NCBI RefSeq assembly: GCF_030315685.1
Contig: NZ_JASXSI010000001.1
Span: 124,001 to 188,000 of the forward strand
Length of the DNA stretch: 64,000 bases
Reading direction: 5' to 3'
DNA from: Gordonia sp. ABSL11-1
Lineage (GTDB): Bacteria > Actinomycetota > Actinomycetes > Mycobacteriales > Mycobacteriaceae
A program made the position numbers and the translations under genes. Every line of letters starts with the position of its first letter. Positions within the stretch are counted from its first letter, which is position 1. The notes under the pieces were generated by a model. It was not told where the DNA came from and did no database searches. It worked only from the letters and a program-made list of their open reading frames with translations. Of the stretch, positions 48,998 to 58,850 are shown one piece after another.

Positions 48998-50275
48998 ATG
49001 AGTGCACCCACCGCCGAGCCGGGCGTGGTGACGACCGAGGTCGAACAGGTCGTCACGGGTCTCGCGAAGGCCGCCAAGGTGGCATCCCGCTCCCTGGGCG
49101 GGCTGACCACGGCGGCGAAGAACGAGGTCCTGCTGGCCGCGGCCGACGCGATCGAGGCCGACGCCGAGGCAGTTCTCGCCGCCAACGCCGCCGACATCAC
49201 GCGCGCCGAGAACGACGACACCGAGGCGAACCTGATCGACCGGCTCCGGCTCACACCGGAACGGATCACCGGGATCGCCGACGGTCTGCGTCAGGTGGCG
49301 GTGCTCCCCGATCCGATCGGTGTCGTCGTGTCCGGTAAGACGTTGCCCAACGGCCTCGAGCTCCGGCAGATCCGGGTTCCGCTCGGTGTCGTGGGGATGG
49401 TCTACGAGGCCCGGCCCAACGTCACGGTCGACGCGTTCGGCATCGCCTTCAAGTCGGGTAACGCGGTCCTGCTGCGCGGGTCCTCGTCGGCGGCGAACTC
49501 CAATGCGGAACTCGTCCGGATTCTGCGGGGCGTGTTGCGCGGCAAGGGAGTCAACGCCGACGCCGTCGCTCTGCTGCCGAGTGAGGACCGCTCCAGCGTG
49601 ACCGCCCTGATCCGCGCCCGTGATCTGGTGGACGTGGTCATCCCGCGCGGCGGTGCCGGCCTCATCAATGCTGTCGTCGCGAACGCGACGGTGCCGACCA
49701 TCGAGACCGGTACCGGCAACTGCCACGTCTATGTTCACGCACTCGCCGACGTCGACGTCGCGACCCGGATCATCCTCAACTCGAAGACCCGGCGGCCGAG
49801 CGTCTGCAACACCGCCGAGACGGTCCTCGTCGACAAGGCGGTGGCGGCCGACGCGATGCCGAAGATCATGCAGGCCCTGCAGTCGCAGGGCGTGGTGATC
49901 CACGGTGACGAACCCGGCATGGAGCCTGCGACGGACCAGGATTGGGCCGAGGAGTATCTGTCGATGGACATCGCGATGAAGATCGTCGACGACCTCGACG
50001 CGGCGGTCGCGCACATCGACACGTGGGGAACCGGTCACACCGAGGCGATCGTCACCACGGATCTCGCCGCGGCCCGTGAGTTCACCTCCCGCGTCGATGC
50101 CGCTGCCGTCATGGTGAACGCGTCGACCGCGTTCACCGACGGTGAGCAGTTCGGTTTCGGCGCCGAGATCGGCATCTCCACTCAGAAGCTGCATGCACGC
50201 GGCCCGATGGGCCTGCCCGAACTGACGTCGACCAAGTGGACCGTGTGGGGCGACGGCCACATCAGGCCGGCGTGA
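48998..50275 (+). CDS. proA: Glutamate-5-semialdehyde (gamma-glutamyl phosphate) reductase
   Basis: 425 aa. Second step of proline synthesis: reduces gamma-glutamyl phosphate with NADPH. Aldehyde-dehydrogenase fold: [72 protein letters not shown] (catalytic Cys) and [17 protein letters not shown]. Start ATG 48998 with GAGGA upstream. Coupled to the MoxR gene (TGATG). proB is not in the window. Confidence 0.96.
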   Translation: MSAPTAEPGVVTTEVEQVVTGLAKAAKVASRSLGGLTTAAKNEVLLAAADAIEADAEAVLAANAADITRAENDDTEANLIDRLRLTPERITGIADGLRQVAVLPDPIGVVVSGKTLPNGLELRQIRVPLGVVGMVYEARPNVTVDAFGIAFKSGNAVLLRGSSSAANSNAELVRILRGVLRGKGVNADAVALLPSEDRSSVTALIRARDLVDVVIPRGGAGLINAVVANATVPTIETGTGNCHVYVHALADVDVATRIILNSKTRRPSVCNTAETVLVDKAVAADAMPKIMQALQSQGVVIHGDEPGMEPATDQDWAEEYLSMDIAMKIVDDLDAAVAHIDTWGTGHTEAIVTTDLAAAREFTSRVDAAAVMVNASTAFTDGEQFGFGAEIGISTQKLHARGPMGLPELTSTKWTVWGDGHIRPA

Positions 50276-51195
50276 TGTCGGAGACGACCACCCCGCTGAC
50301 GGGGCCGACTACTGTGCCGTCGTTCGGTGATGTGTCCGACGTCGTCGCACGACTGCGGTCCACCGGATATCTCGCCGACGATGCGACCGCGACGTCGGCC
50401 TACCTCGCCGATCGGCTGGGCAAGCCACTGCTCGTGGAAGGTCCGGCCGGCGTCGGCAAGACCGAACTGGCACGGGCCATCGCCCAGGCGACCGACGCGG
50501 AACTGATTCGACTTCAGTGCTACGAGGGGATCGACGAGGCGCGGGCACTCTACGAGTGGAACCACGCCAAGCAGATCCTGCACATCCAGGCGACGGGCAA
50601 CCGTGACTGGGACGATGCCAAGAGTGACATCTTCTCGGACGAATTCCTGCTCCCGCGGCCCCTGCTGAAGGCGATCTCGCGTTCGGAGCCCACGGTGCTG
50701 CTCATCGATGAGGTCGACAAGGCCGACGTCGACATGGAAGGCCTTCTCCTGGAGGTGCTCAGCGATTTCGCCGTCACCATCCCGGAGATGGGAACGGTCG
50801 CGGCGACCCGGCGTCCGGCGGTGATCCTCACCTCCAACGCGACCCGCGATCTGTCGGAAGCGCTCAAACGGCGCTGCCTGTACCTCTACATCGACTTCCC
50901 CGACGCATCGCGGGAACGGGAGATCCTGGCCTCCCGGGTGCCCGGACTGTCGGATGCCCTGGCCGCCGAGCTGGTCCGTGTCGTCGGGGTGCTGCGCACC
51001 CTCGACATCCGCAAGAAACCGTCGGTCGCCGAGACCATCGACTGGGCCAACACGCTCCTAGCGCTCGGAGTCGGCGAGCAGACCGGTCGCGCCGCCAGCA
51101 CACTCGACGACGGACTGATCGCCCGTACGCTCGGCGTGGTCCTCAAACACCGGCCGGACCTGAAGACGGCGCTCAAAGAACTCAAGCTGGGCTGA
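50275..51195 (+). CDS. MoxR-type AAA+ ATPase
   Basis: 306 aa. AAA+ chaperone-like ATPase: Walker A EGPAGVGKTEL, Walker B LLIDEVDKADVD, sensor VILTSNATRDLSEALKRRC. TGATG coupling to proA and to the VWA gene. MoxR/VWA pairs assist maturation of other complexes, but no client is identifiable here. Confidence 0.9.
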   Translation: MSETTTPLTGPTTVPSFGDVSDVVARLRSTGYLADDATATSAYLADRLGKPLLVEGPAGVGKTELARAIAQATDAELIRLQCYEGIDEARALYEWNHAKQILHIQATGNRDWDDAKSDIFSDEFLLPRPLLKAISRSEPTVLLIDEVDKADVDMEGLLLEVLSDFAVTIPEMGTVAATRRPAVILTSNATRDLSEALKRRCLYLYIDFPDASREREILASRVPGLSDALAAELVRVVGVLRTLDIRKKPSVAETIDWANTLLALGVGEQTGRAASTLDDGLIARTLGVVLKHRPDLKTALKELKLG

Positions 51196-52634
51196 TGTCC
51201 GAGGTCGTGGGCGCCACTGCGGCCGCCGAGGTGCCTCTGGTCGGCCACCTCACCGGGTTCGTCGACGAGCTACGGGCACGCGGGATGGTGGTCGGGCCGT
51301 CGTCGCTGATCGACGCGGCACAGGCGATGCAGGTGCTCGACCTCCTGGATCGTCGCAGTCTCCGTGAGGGGCTGGCCACCACGCTCATCAGCGATCAGAT
51401 GCACCGCAAGGTGTTCGACGTCGTGTTCGACCTGTGGTTCCCGCTCGGAACGGGAGCGCGGACGTCGGTGACCGAGCTGCCCCGGACCTCCGACGGTGAC
51501 GTCGACGTCGACGCGGTCCGCGAGATGGTGGCGGACATGCTGGCCGACGACGACGCGTCCGAGGACGGCAGGCTCGATCAGATGATCGCCCTCATCGTCG
51601 ACCAGCTGGGCCGGTACGACTCGACCCGTGGGGAGGCGTTCTCCGCGTATCAGGCTCTGTCCCAGGTCAATCCGCAGACCCTCATCGCCCGGATCGCGGC
51701 GGCGATGGCAGGCGGCACCGGTGATGACGGCTCGCTCGGCGATCGGCCCGGCACCGAGCCGATGTATCGACGGGCGGCCCGTGCGCGCGCAACAGACCTG
51801 CGGGCCGCCATCGAGGCCGAGACGCAGCGCCGCATGGCAGGGCGCAACGGCCGCGAACGGGTGGCCGACTACGCGGTCCCGCCGTTGCCGGAGGACATCA
51901 ACTTCCTGTCGGCCGGCGCCAACGACCTCGCCGAGATCCGGCGCACCATCGAGCCGCTGGCGCGGCTGCTCGCTGCCAAGCTGGAGACCCGGCGGCGCCG
52001 GGCCCATCGAGGTGCGGTCGACGTGCGCAAGACCCTGCGGGCGTCGATGTCGACCGGGGGAGTCCCGATCGAACTCAGCCACCGTCGGCCTCGGCCGGGC
52101 CGGCCGGAACTCGTCGTGATCTGCGACGTGTCGGGGTCGGTCGCGGGATTCTCACAGTTCACCCTGCGTCTGGTATACGCTCTGCGTCAACAGTTCTCGA
52201 AGGTCCGGGTGTTCGCATTCGTGGACACGGTCGACGAGGTGACCGACTTCTTCGATCGTGGCGCCGACGCCGAGGACTTCGGTTCGAGCATGCACCGGAT
52301 GATCACCACCGCGCGGATCAGCACGCGCGACGGCCATTCCGACTACGGCAACATGTTGAAGGGATTCGTCGAGAAGTACGGCGAATCGCTCACCCACCGC
52401 GGCGCGCTGCTCATTCTCGGTGATGCCCGCACCAACTATCACGATCCCCGTCTCGGGGCGCTGCGCGAGCTGACCGAGCGCGCCCGTCACGCGTACTGGC
52501 TCAACCCGGAGGCCCACCGGAACTGGGGGACCGGGGACTCCGCCGCCACCGAGTACGCCGAGGTGATCGAGATGTTCGAATGCCGTAACGCGACGCAGCT
52601 GGGTCGCGCGATCGCCGACCTCCTCCCGGTGTGA
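51195..52634 (+). CDS. VWA (CoxE-like) domain protein
   Basis: 479 aa partner of the MoxR ATPase. C-terminal CoxE/VWA domain with MIDAS motif [21 protein letters not shown] (DxSxS) and [16 protein letters not shown]-terminal helical region ([18 protein letters not shown]). Starts at ATG 51195 with TGATG coupling. Homologue of Rv2425c, which follows the MoxR gene Rv2426c. Confidence 0.9.
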   Translation: MSEVVGATAAAEVPLVGHLTGFVDELRARGMVVGPSSLIDAAQAMQVLDLLDRRSLREGLATTLISDQMHRKVFDVVFDLWFPLGTGARTSVTELPRTSDGDVDVDAVREMVADMLADDDASEDGRLDQMIALIVDQLGRYDSTRGEAFSAYQALSQVNPQTLIARIAAAMAGGTGDDGSLGDRPGTEPMYRRAARARATDLRAAIEAETQRRMAGRNGRERVADYAVPPLPEDINFLSAGANDLAEIRRTIEPLARLLAAKLETRRRRAHRGAVDVRKTLRASMSTGGVPIELSHRRPRPGRPELVVICDVSGSVAGFSQFTLRLVYALRQQFSKVRVFAFVDTVDEVTDFFDRGADAEDFGSSMHRMITTARISTRDGHSDYGNMLKGFVEKYGESLTHRGALLILGDARTNYHDPRLGALRELTERARHAYWLNPEAHRNWGTGDSAATEYAEVIEMFECRNATQLGRAIADLLPV

Positions 52635-52686
52635 GCGGCGGGCGCTCGCGCGGTCGTGCTGGTTAGACCGCGTAAACTCCCTCCTC

Positions 52687-53388
52687 ATGGCCTCCGACCG
52701 GCAGACGTCCCCGCCTCCGCGCGCCCGCCGAATCGGCGTCATGGGTGGCACCTTCGATCCGATTCACAACGGCCATCTCGTCGCCGCCAGCGAGGTGGCG
52801 CACCGCTTCAACCTCGATGAGGTCATCTTCGTCCCGACCGGCAGGCCCTGGCAGAAACTCGGCGACGAGCCGGAGAGCAAGAAGGACGTGGGGCGTTCGG
52901 TCAGCCCCGCCGAGGACCGATACCTCATGACGGTGATCGCGACCGCCTCGAACCCCCGGTTCACGGTGAGTCGCGTCGACATCGAGCGCAACGGCGACAC
53001 CTACACGGTCGACACGCTGCGGGATCTGCGCAAGGTCCATCCCGAGGCGGAATTGTTCTTCATCACCGGTGCCGACGCACTCGAGTCGATCCTGTCCTGG
53101 CAGCACTGGGAGGAGCTCTTCGAACTCGCCCGCTTCATCGGGGTGAGCCGACCCGGATACGAGTTGCACGTTGCGCACCTCGCGAAGCATCTGGAGAAGC
53201 TGCCGGAGGACACTCTGCAGATGCTGGAGATCCCGGCGCTGGCCATCTCCTCGACCGAATGCCGTGCTCGCGCCGCCCGCGGTCGCCCGGTCTGGTACCT
53301 GGTACCCGACGGCGTCGTCCAGTACATCGCGAAGCGCAAGCTGTACCGTGCACCGAGGGCGTCCTCGCCGGGGGTCTCGGCACCGTGA
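52687..53388 (+). CDS. nadD: Nicotinate-nucleotide adenylyltransferase
   Basis: 233 aa. NAD synthesis: adenylates nicotinate mononucleotide. Motifs [33 protein letters not shown], and the ISSTECRAR signature for ATP. A basic 15-residue N-terminus precedes the conserved part; ATG 52687. rsfS follows, as in mycobacteria. Confidence 0.96.
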   Translation: MASDRQTSPPPRARRIGVMGGTFDPIHNGHLVAASEVAHRFNLDEVIFVPTGRPWQKLGDEPESKKDVGRSVSPAEDRYLMTVIATASNPRFTVSRVDIERNGDTYTVDTLRDLRKVHPEAELFFITGADALESILSWQHWEELFELARFIGVSRPGYELHVAHLAKHLEKLPEDTLQMLEIPALAISSTECRARAARGRPVWYLVPDGVVQYIAKRKLYRAPRASSPGVSAP

Positions 53389-53440
53389 CGGTCGCACCAG
53401 ATACCGAGCCCGCACCGAATCCACCGATGGAAGGACACCA

Positions 53441-53803
53441 GTGACTGCCTCAGCCGAAGCGCTGGAGATGGCCACGATCGCGGCACACGCCGCGGTCGAC
53501 AAACTGGCACACGACGTCACGGTCATCGACGTCTCCGAACAACTCGTCATCACCGACATCTTCGTGATCGCCTCCGCCGACAACGAACGACAGGTCACCT
53601 CGATCGTCGACGAGGTCGAGGACAAACTCCGCGAGGCCGGCCACAAGCCGCTGCGCCGCGAGGGAACCCGTGAGGGCCGGTGGGCCCTCATCGACTACGC
53701 CGACATCGTGGTCCACATCCAGCACACCGATGAGCGACAGTTCTACGCGCTGGAACGGTTGTGGAAGGACTGCCCGGTGATCGAGGTGGACGGCGAGGCA
53801 TGA
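53441..53803 (+). CDS. rsfS: Ribosomal silencing factor RsfS
   Basis: 120 aa. Binds ribosomal protein L14 to block subunit joining during starvation. Motifs ATIAAHAAVDKLAHDVTVIDV, ITDIFVIASADNERQVTSIVD, EGRWALIDYADIVVHI and FYALERLWKD. GTG 53441 with AAGGAC upstream. Overlaps gpgP (ATGA). Confidence 0.95.
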   Translation: MTASAEALEMATIAAHAAVDKLAHDVTVIDVSEQLVITDIFVIASADNERQVTSIVDEVEDKLREAGHKPLRREGTREGRWALIDYADIVVHIQHTDERQFYALERLWKDCPVIEVDGEA

Positions 53804-54513
53804 GCGGGGGACCCGACAGTCACGACACCGCCGTCGAGCGTCTGACGCCGGTGGTACGTCGTCTGATCTTGTTGCGACACGGGCAGACCGAGTACAACGC
53901 GACCAGCCGGATGCAGGGACAGCTCGACACCGAGTTGTCGGCGCTCGGTGTGCGTCAGGCCGACGCGGCCGCGCTCGCCCTGGCCGATCGCGCGCCGATG
54001 CTGATCGTGTCGTCCGACCTGACCCGGGCGCGGGACACCGCGGAAGCACTGTCGCGGCGGACGGGACTGGAGGTGACCACCGATGTCCGGCTGCGTGAGA
54101 CACACCTCGGCGACTGGCAGGGCATGACCCACCTCGAGGTCGACGACGTCATGCCCGGCGCCCGACGCATCTGGCGTGACGACGCCGCGTGGGCACCGCC
54201 GAACGGGGAGAGCCGCATCGACGTCGCCCGGCGATCGGTACCGCTGGTCGATGAGCTGGTCACCGACCTCGACGAGTGGGGCACCGGCGATCTCCCGGAG
54301 GCGCCCGTCGTGCTCGTCGCGCACGGCGGCGTCATAGCAGCCATGACCGCTGCGCTGCTCGGGTTGCCGCAGACCTCGTGGCCGGTGTTCGGCGGGCTGG
54401 CCAACACCAGCTGGGTCCAACTGTCCGGCCACGGTGTGCCGGGGAGCGCGCCCCGCTGGCGGCTCGACGTGTGGAACGCGTCCGCCGAGAGCGCGGACGT
54501 CGCGGTCCAATGA
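53800..54513 (+). CDS. gpgP: Glucosyl-3-phosphoglycerate phosphatase
   Basis: 237 aa histidine phosphatase: LILLRHGQTEYNATSRMQGQ (RHG), RETHLGDWQGMTH and VLVAHGGVIAAMTA. In mycobacteria this enzyme (Rv2419c) makes glucosylglycerate for methylglucose lipopolysaccharides. It is flanked by rsfS and octT in the same order. Family assignment by sequence and context; other phosphatase substrates cannot be excluded. Confidence 0.9.
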   Translation: MSGGPDSHDTAVERLTPVVRRLILLRHGQTEYNATSRMQGQLDTELSALGVRQADAAALALADRAPMLIVSSDLTRARDTAEALSRRTGLEVTTDVRLRETHLGDWQGMTHLEVDDVMPGARRIWRDDAAWAPPNGESRIDVARRSVPLVDELVTDLDEWGTGDLPEAPVVLVAHGGVIAAMTAALLGLPQTSWPVFGGLANTSWVQLSGHGVPGSAPRWRLDVWNASAESADVAVQ

Positions 54514-55313
54514 CCGCACCCGGCCGGGTGACTTCCCGGTCCGCCGGCACCGGCTCCATTCTGGTGCTCTCGGATTCCCTCGCCTACTACGGACCGACCG
54601 GCGGGCTGCCGGCCGGCGACCCGCGCATCTGGCCCACCATCGTCGGCGACCGGTACGGGCGCGAGGTCCGATTGTTCGGGCGGATCGGGTGGACCAGCCG
54701 CGACGTGTGGTGGGCCCTCACCCAGGACCCGAACATCTGGGCGGCCGTGCCGTCGGCGGACGTCGTCGTCCTGGCGTTCGGCGGCATGGACAGCCTGCCG
54801 TCGCCGCTGCCGACCGCCCTGCGCGAACAGATCCGCTACGTGCGACCGAACCGACTCCGACAGGTCGTCCGCGACGGCTATCAGTGGCTGCAGCCCCGAC
54901 TGTCCCGGACGGGTTGGCCGGTCGCGCTGCCGCCGCACATCACGGTGGAGTACCTGGACAAGATCCGTGACGCGCTCAACCAGCTGCGGCCCGAACTGCC
55001 GATCATGGTGTGTCTGCCACCGACACACCGCAGCCCGTACTACGGGTACGTGCACACCGGCCGCATACCCACGACCGCCGCGATGGTCCGGTGGGCCGCC
55101 GCCCACGATCTGCCCACGGCCGACTTCTACCCGGCGACCCGCGATGCGTTCCGAGGTCCGGACGCGGCCATGAACCCCGACGGGATCCATTGGGGCTGGG
55201 ACTGTCACCGTGCCGTCGCCGACGTGGTGGTGTCGGCGCTCGAGCCGATGCTGCCGGACGGCGTGTCGCCCGCCGCGGGCGGGCATCCGACCGCGGTCGA
55301 GTCGACCCGCTAA
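54510..55313 (+). CDS. octT: Diglucosylglycerate octanoyltransferase
   Basis: 267 aa SGNH-fold enzyme: LVLSDSLAYYGPTGGLPAG (Ser block), FGGMDSLPSP, NPDGIHWGWDCHRA (Asp/His block). Homologue of Rv2418c, which octanoylates diglucosylglycerate, an early methylglucose lipopolysaccharide step. ATG 54510 overlaps the gpgP stop, consistent with consecutive steps in one pathway. Confidence 0.88.
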   Translation: MTAPGRVTSRSAGTGSILVLSDSLAYYGPTGGLPAGDPRIWPTIVGDRYGREVRLFGRIGWTSRDVWWALTQDPNIWAAVPSADVVVLAFGGMDSLPSPLPTALREQIRYVRPNRLRQVVRDGYQWLQPRLSRTGWPVALPPHITVEYLDKIRDALNQLRPELPIMVCLPPTHRSPYYGYVHTGRIPTTAAMVRWAAAHDLPTADFYPATRDAFRGPDAAMNPDGIHWGWDCHRAVADVVVSALEPMLPDGVSPAAGGHPTAVESTR

Positions 55314-55322
55314 CGTAGACGG

Positions 55323-56183
55323 GTGCCTGTCGTCGTCGTCACAGATTCCTCCTCGCGCCTGCCCGAGCATGCCGGGATCCGCCAGGTACCTCTGCATCTG
55401 ACCCTCGACGGCAAGGACTATCTCGAAGGCGTCGACGACATCCCGGTCGACATCATCTCCACGCCCGGCGTCACCACCTCCGGCGCCAATCCGCACGAAC
55501 TCACCGAGGTGTACGAACGGGCGCTGGCCGACAGCGACGGCGACGGTGTCGTCGCGGTCCACATGTCGCGACGATTGTCGGGCACGTGGGGCGCGGGTCG
55601 GTTGGCGGCGGAGGAGTTCCCCGGACAGGTCCGCATCGTCGACTCGCGATCGGTCGGGCTGGCCGTCGGCTTCACCGCGCTCGGCGCCGCACAGGCGGCC
55701 GCCGCGGGCGCCGACCGTGATCGGGTGTATGAATCGGCCATCCGGCAGGCGTCCACCGTCGAGTCGATGCTGTGTGTGCATCAGCTCGATAATCTCCGGC
55801 AGAGCGGCCGGATCAGTGCGGCGAGCAAGATGCTCGGCTCCGCCCTGTCGATCAAACCCATCCTGCACATGGTCGACGGCATGCTCACCCTCAAAGAGCG
55901 TCACCGTACCTTCTCGAAGGCGCTGACGAAGATGGTCGACGCCGCGGTCGAGGCTGCGGGCGGTCAGCCGGTCACCGTCGGCGTGCAGCACAGCGGATCA
56001 CCCGAACTGGCAGGCGAACTCGCGGCGCAACTGACCGATCGTCTCCGCGTGGTCACCTCGGAACTCATCGTCGATCTCGGGCCCGTCCTGGGCTGCCATG
56101 TCGGTCCCGGCGCGATCGGCGTCGTGCTCGCCACACATCTCGATCCGCTCGACGTCGGAGCGGCGTCCACACCCGCCGATTGA
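55323..56183 (+). CDS. DegV-family fatty-acid-binding protein (FakB-like)
   Basis: 286 aa. DegV proteins hold a single fatty acid and present it to FakA for phosphorylation. Motifs: VVVTDSSSRLP, TTSGANPHEL, HMSRRLSGTWGAGRL, IVDSRSVGLAVGF, LGCHVGPGAIGVVLATH. GTG 55323 is the start. The matching fakA is at 44.2 kb. Homologue of Rv2417c. Confidence 0.9.
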   Translation: MPVVVVTDSSSRLPEHAGIRQVPLHLTLDGKDYLEGVDDIPVDIISTPGVTTSGANPHELTEVYERALADSDGDGVVAVHMSRRLSGTWGAGRLAAEEFPGQVRIVDSRSVGLAVGFTALGAAQAAAAGADRDRVYESAIRQASTVESMLCVHQLDNLRQSGRISAASKMLGSALSIKPILHMVDGMLTLKERHRTFSKALTKMVDAAVEAAGGQPVTVGVQHSGSPELAGELAAQLTDRLRVVTSELIVDLGPVLGCHVGPGAIGVVLATHLDPLDVGAASTPAD

Positions 56184-56251
56184 TCCACAGATCGCGACCG
56201 GTGTGTACGCACGCCGGGTGAGGGTGCTGATCCTGCCTACGCTCGGCGGTC

Positions 56252-57418
56252 ATGAGCACCACAGCACGACGACCCGGGACCGACTCGGATGGGCAGCGTC
56301 ACGGGAGGCGCAGCCCACTGGATCGTCTGGCCGGTGCGGCCCCGTCGGCTGCGCAACCCCGAACGCCGCGTCAGCCCGCCCGACCTCCGGCGGACGTGGA
56401 CATGTCCGACGTCTGGGCTCGCGACGACGACGCGATCGACCGGGAGTCGCCAGACGTCCCCGAGACCGCGGTGCTGTCCGATCCGGAACTGTCAGCCACG
56501 GAACCGTCGGCCACGGAGTCGTCGGGGTGGGAGGTGTCCGCGGTGTCGGGACACGAGCCCGACGCGGACGACGCGGGCCACACACCCGAGAGTGCCTGGG
56601 GCGTCGCGGGAGTCCCCACCTGGTTCGCACCCACCGACGACCGGGGCCATGCCCGCATGACCGTGGGAGAGCGGTTCGGCATCGACGAGGACGACGAGAT
56701 CGAGACGCCGCGGCGCCGGTTCCTGGTGGCGCCACCGGCCGCCATCGCGCTGATCCTGATCGGCGTGATCGCCTGTGGCGTGGCGGGATACACGCTGCTG
56801 CGGGGTGGTTCAGAGACAGCGACCCCGGTGGCCTTCCCAGCGTCCGCGGGTCCGACGACACCCGCCACGAGCGGCGTCGAGTCGCGTGAGGCGCCGCCGG
56901 CCGCGCCGCCGACGGCCGAGATCGTGGTCAGCGTCGTCGGCCTGGTCCATCGTCCGGGTCTCGTCCGGCTGCCCGGACAACCACGGGTGGCAGACGCGAT
57001 CGCGCGTGCCGGTGGTGCCCGCAAGGGGGCAGATCTGTTGTCGCTCAATCTCGCCCAGAAGTTGAACGACGGTGACCAGATTCTCGTCGGTTATGCGGGC
57101 GACGGAGGTCGCATGGCCCTGCGCAGCGCAGTGGTCGGCACCGCGGGAACACCGGCCGGCGACACCGCCGCGACGAGCGCACCGTCGTCGGGTGCAGCCG
57201 GGGGCGAGACGAACACGCCCGCGGCGGGCAAGGTGGATCTCAACTCGGCGACCGAGGCGCAACTCGATGCGTTGCCCGGGGTCGGTCCGGTCACCGCGAA
57301 ATCGATCATCGCCTGGCGCGACGCACATGGACGATTCACCTCCGTCGACCAGCTCGCCGAGGTCGACGGGATCGGCCCGGCGCGGCTCGCCCGGCTGCGC
57401 GAGCTGGTGACGGTGTGA
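56252..57418 (+). CDS. comEA: ComEA-like DNA-binding competence protein
   Basis: 388 aa. N-terminal disordered, acidic region, single transmembrane helix (PAAIALILIGVIACGVAGYTLL), SLBB domain (VVSVVGLVHRPGLVRLPGQP, GDQILVGYAG), then two helix-hairpin-helix motifs at the C-terminus (VDLNSATEAQLDALPGVGPVTAKSII, LAEVDGIGPARLARLREL). Binds DNA at the cell surface and hands it to ComEC. The stop overlaps comEC (GTGA). Confidence 0.92.
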   Translation: MSTTARRPGTDSDGQRHGRRSPLDRLAGAAPSAAQPRTPRQPARPPADVDMSDVWARDDDAIDRESPDVPETAVLSDPELSATEPSATESSGWEVSAVSGHEPDADDAGHTPESAWGVAGVPTWFAPTDDRGHARMTVGERFGIDEDDEIETPRRRFLVAPPAAIALILIGVIACGVAGYTLLRGGSETATPVAFPASAGPTTPATSGVESREAPPAAPPTAEIVVSVVGLVHRPGLVRLPGQPRVADAIARAGGARKGADLLSLNLAQKLNDGDQILVGYAGDGGRMALRSAVVGTAGTPAGDTAATSAPSSGAAGGETNTPAAGKVDLNSATEAQLDALPGVGPVTAKSIIAWRDAHGRFTSVDQLAEVDGIGPARLARLRELVTV

Positions 57419-58224
57419 GTGACTCCTCGTCGCCGGCCACCCGTTCACGTCGTGTGCTCGACGACTGGGTGCCGTCCGGGGACTACCGACTCGTCCTACC
57501 CGCGGTGACGGTGTGGATCACCACGCTCACGTGTCTGCTCGCTCCACCGCCGACCGCGCGGGTCCTCGTAATGGTGTGCGTGGCGGGGGGAGCGGCAGGC
57601 GCGGTCGTGCTGTGGCGACGTTGGGCGCGCTGGACGACGATCTCGTTCGTGGTGGTCGTCGCGGGGATGGGCGTGGTCACCGCGGGTGCGCTCGCCGTGC
57701 GGGTCGAGGCGCGCAGCGCACATCCGTTGTGGCAAGCGGACGGCAAGGCCCGCATCGTCGGCATCATCCGAGACGACGCGGTGGCGGTGGGGCCGGGAGC
57801 CGCGTCGATGGTCCGGGTCCGCGTGGACGTGACCGAGGTGGCGGACAGACCGACGGCGCCGATGGGTGCCGAACTCACCGGAACTTCTGCAATGTGGTCG
57901 GATCTCCTTCCCGGACAACGATTCTCGGCGTTGGTTCGGGCACGTCCGCCCCGAGACGGCGATCTCCTGGTCGCCCGACTGAGTGCTGTCGGCACGCCAC
58001 AGACCCTCGGACGTCCCCCACCGCATCAGCGACTCGCCGGCGCGGTGCGCGTCCGGCTGCAGCTGATCTCGGCGCACGCTCTGGGGCCCGAGGCCGCCGG
58101 ACTCTTCCCGGGGCTGGTGCTCGGCGACACCTCGTCGCTCGACACCCGGGTGCGCGACGACTTTCGCGCGGCCGGTCTGTCGCACCTGGTCGCCGTGTCC
58201 GGGCAAACGGCAAAACTGAGGTAG
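57415..58224 (+). pseudogene. comEC: ComEC DNA-uptake channel, cut by the prophage
   Basis: Only the N-terminal part remains (269 codons; full length is usually 700-800 aa). It has the first membrane helices and the DUF4131/OB-type region (DGKARIVGIIRDDAVAVG, RFSALVRARPPRDG), then the start of the competence domain, GLSHLVAVSG. In other ComEC proteins this is followed by AN(V/I); here it becomes QTAKLR and a stop. The break at about 58203 coincides with the left prophage end. The rest of comEC is presumably past the right prophage end. GTG start 57415 coupled to comEA. Confidence 0.9.
58195..58210. other. Probable prophage attachment site within comEC
   Basis: The comEC reading frame ends exactly in the conserved VAVSG codons (GTGTCCGGG at 58195-58203), then unrelated sequence starts. 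The point of identity switch marks the left attachment junction. The exact core cannot be fixed without the other end. Confidence 0.75.
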
Positions 58225-58240
58225 TCGTCACGCCATTCGG

Positions 58241-58702
58241 CTATAGGGTGCCGCCCGCGGCCAGCACATCCAGTCCGGACCGAACCTGGTCCGAGAAGGT
58301 GATCATTTGATCACGCTTGACGTTGCACGTCAGGTTCGCCATCTCGAGGGACTGGGACCCGCCTTGACATGCGTCCTTGGTGAAGTCGGCGTAGGCGTCC
58401 TGGTAGTTCTGCATCGGGTTGACGATCCCTGAGTGGGCGCCGTCAATTTCGAGGTCGTTGTCGAGGATCGACATCCGCATGCTCGCGATCGTCGCGCTGT
58501 TCTGGACGAAGCACTCGTCGCCCATCAACTTCTGGCACTGCTGCATCTGGCTGCGGAAGTGTTGCGCCCACGTTTGCCATGAGGTGATCTCCGGCGCGGC
58601 CGACGAACTGGAGGTTGCGACGTCGTCATTGGTGTCGCTACCGCACCCGCCCAGGAACAGCGCCGCGATGACGGAGAGGATCACCAGCGCGAGCTTCTTC
58701 AT
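58241..58702 (-). CDS. Prophage lipoprotein
   Basis: 153 aa, lipobox ALFLGGC (Cys20) after MKKLALVILSVIAALF. Mature part is hydrophilic with further Cys (QQCQK, DECFV, DACQG, LTCNV), likely disulphide-bonded. First gene inside the prophage, ending 38 bp from the junction. A surface lipoprotein at a prophage end may exclude superinfecting phages, but no homologue is recognised. ATG 58702 is chosen for the signal; ATGs 11 codons upstream are in frame. Confidence 0.75.
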   Translation of the reverse strand: MKKLALVILSVIAALFLGGCGSDTNDDVATSSSSAAPEITSWQTWAQHFRSQMQQCQKLMGDECFVQNSATIASMRMSILDNDLEIDGAHSGIVNPMQNYQDAYADFTKDACQGGSQSLEMANLTCNVKRDQMITFSDQVRSGLDVLAAGGTL

Positions 58703-58850
58703 GGCCGCGATCGTAGCCCGACGGCGTGACATCAACGGGTCGAATTACCCGTGTGAGTCTCTGTGGCACGAACGGATGAACCTTCCTTTGTGCTTGTGAT
58801 GCGTTCAGATGAACTGTCGAATCGTGCCCGCGCCCAGGTAATCTCCCGCT

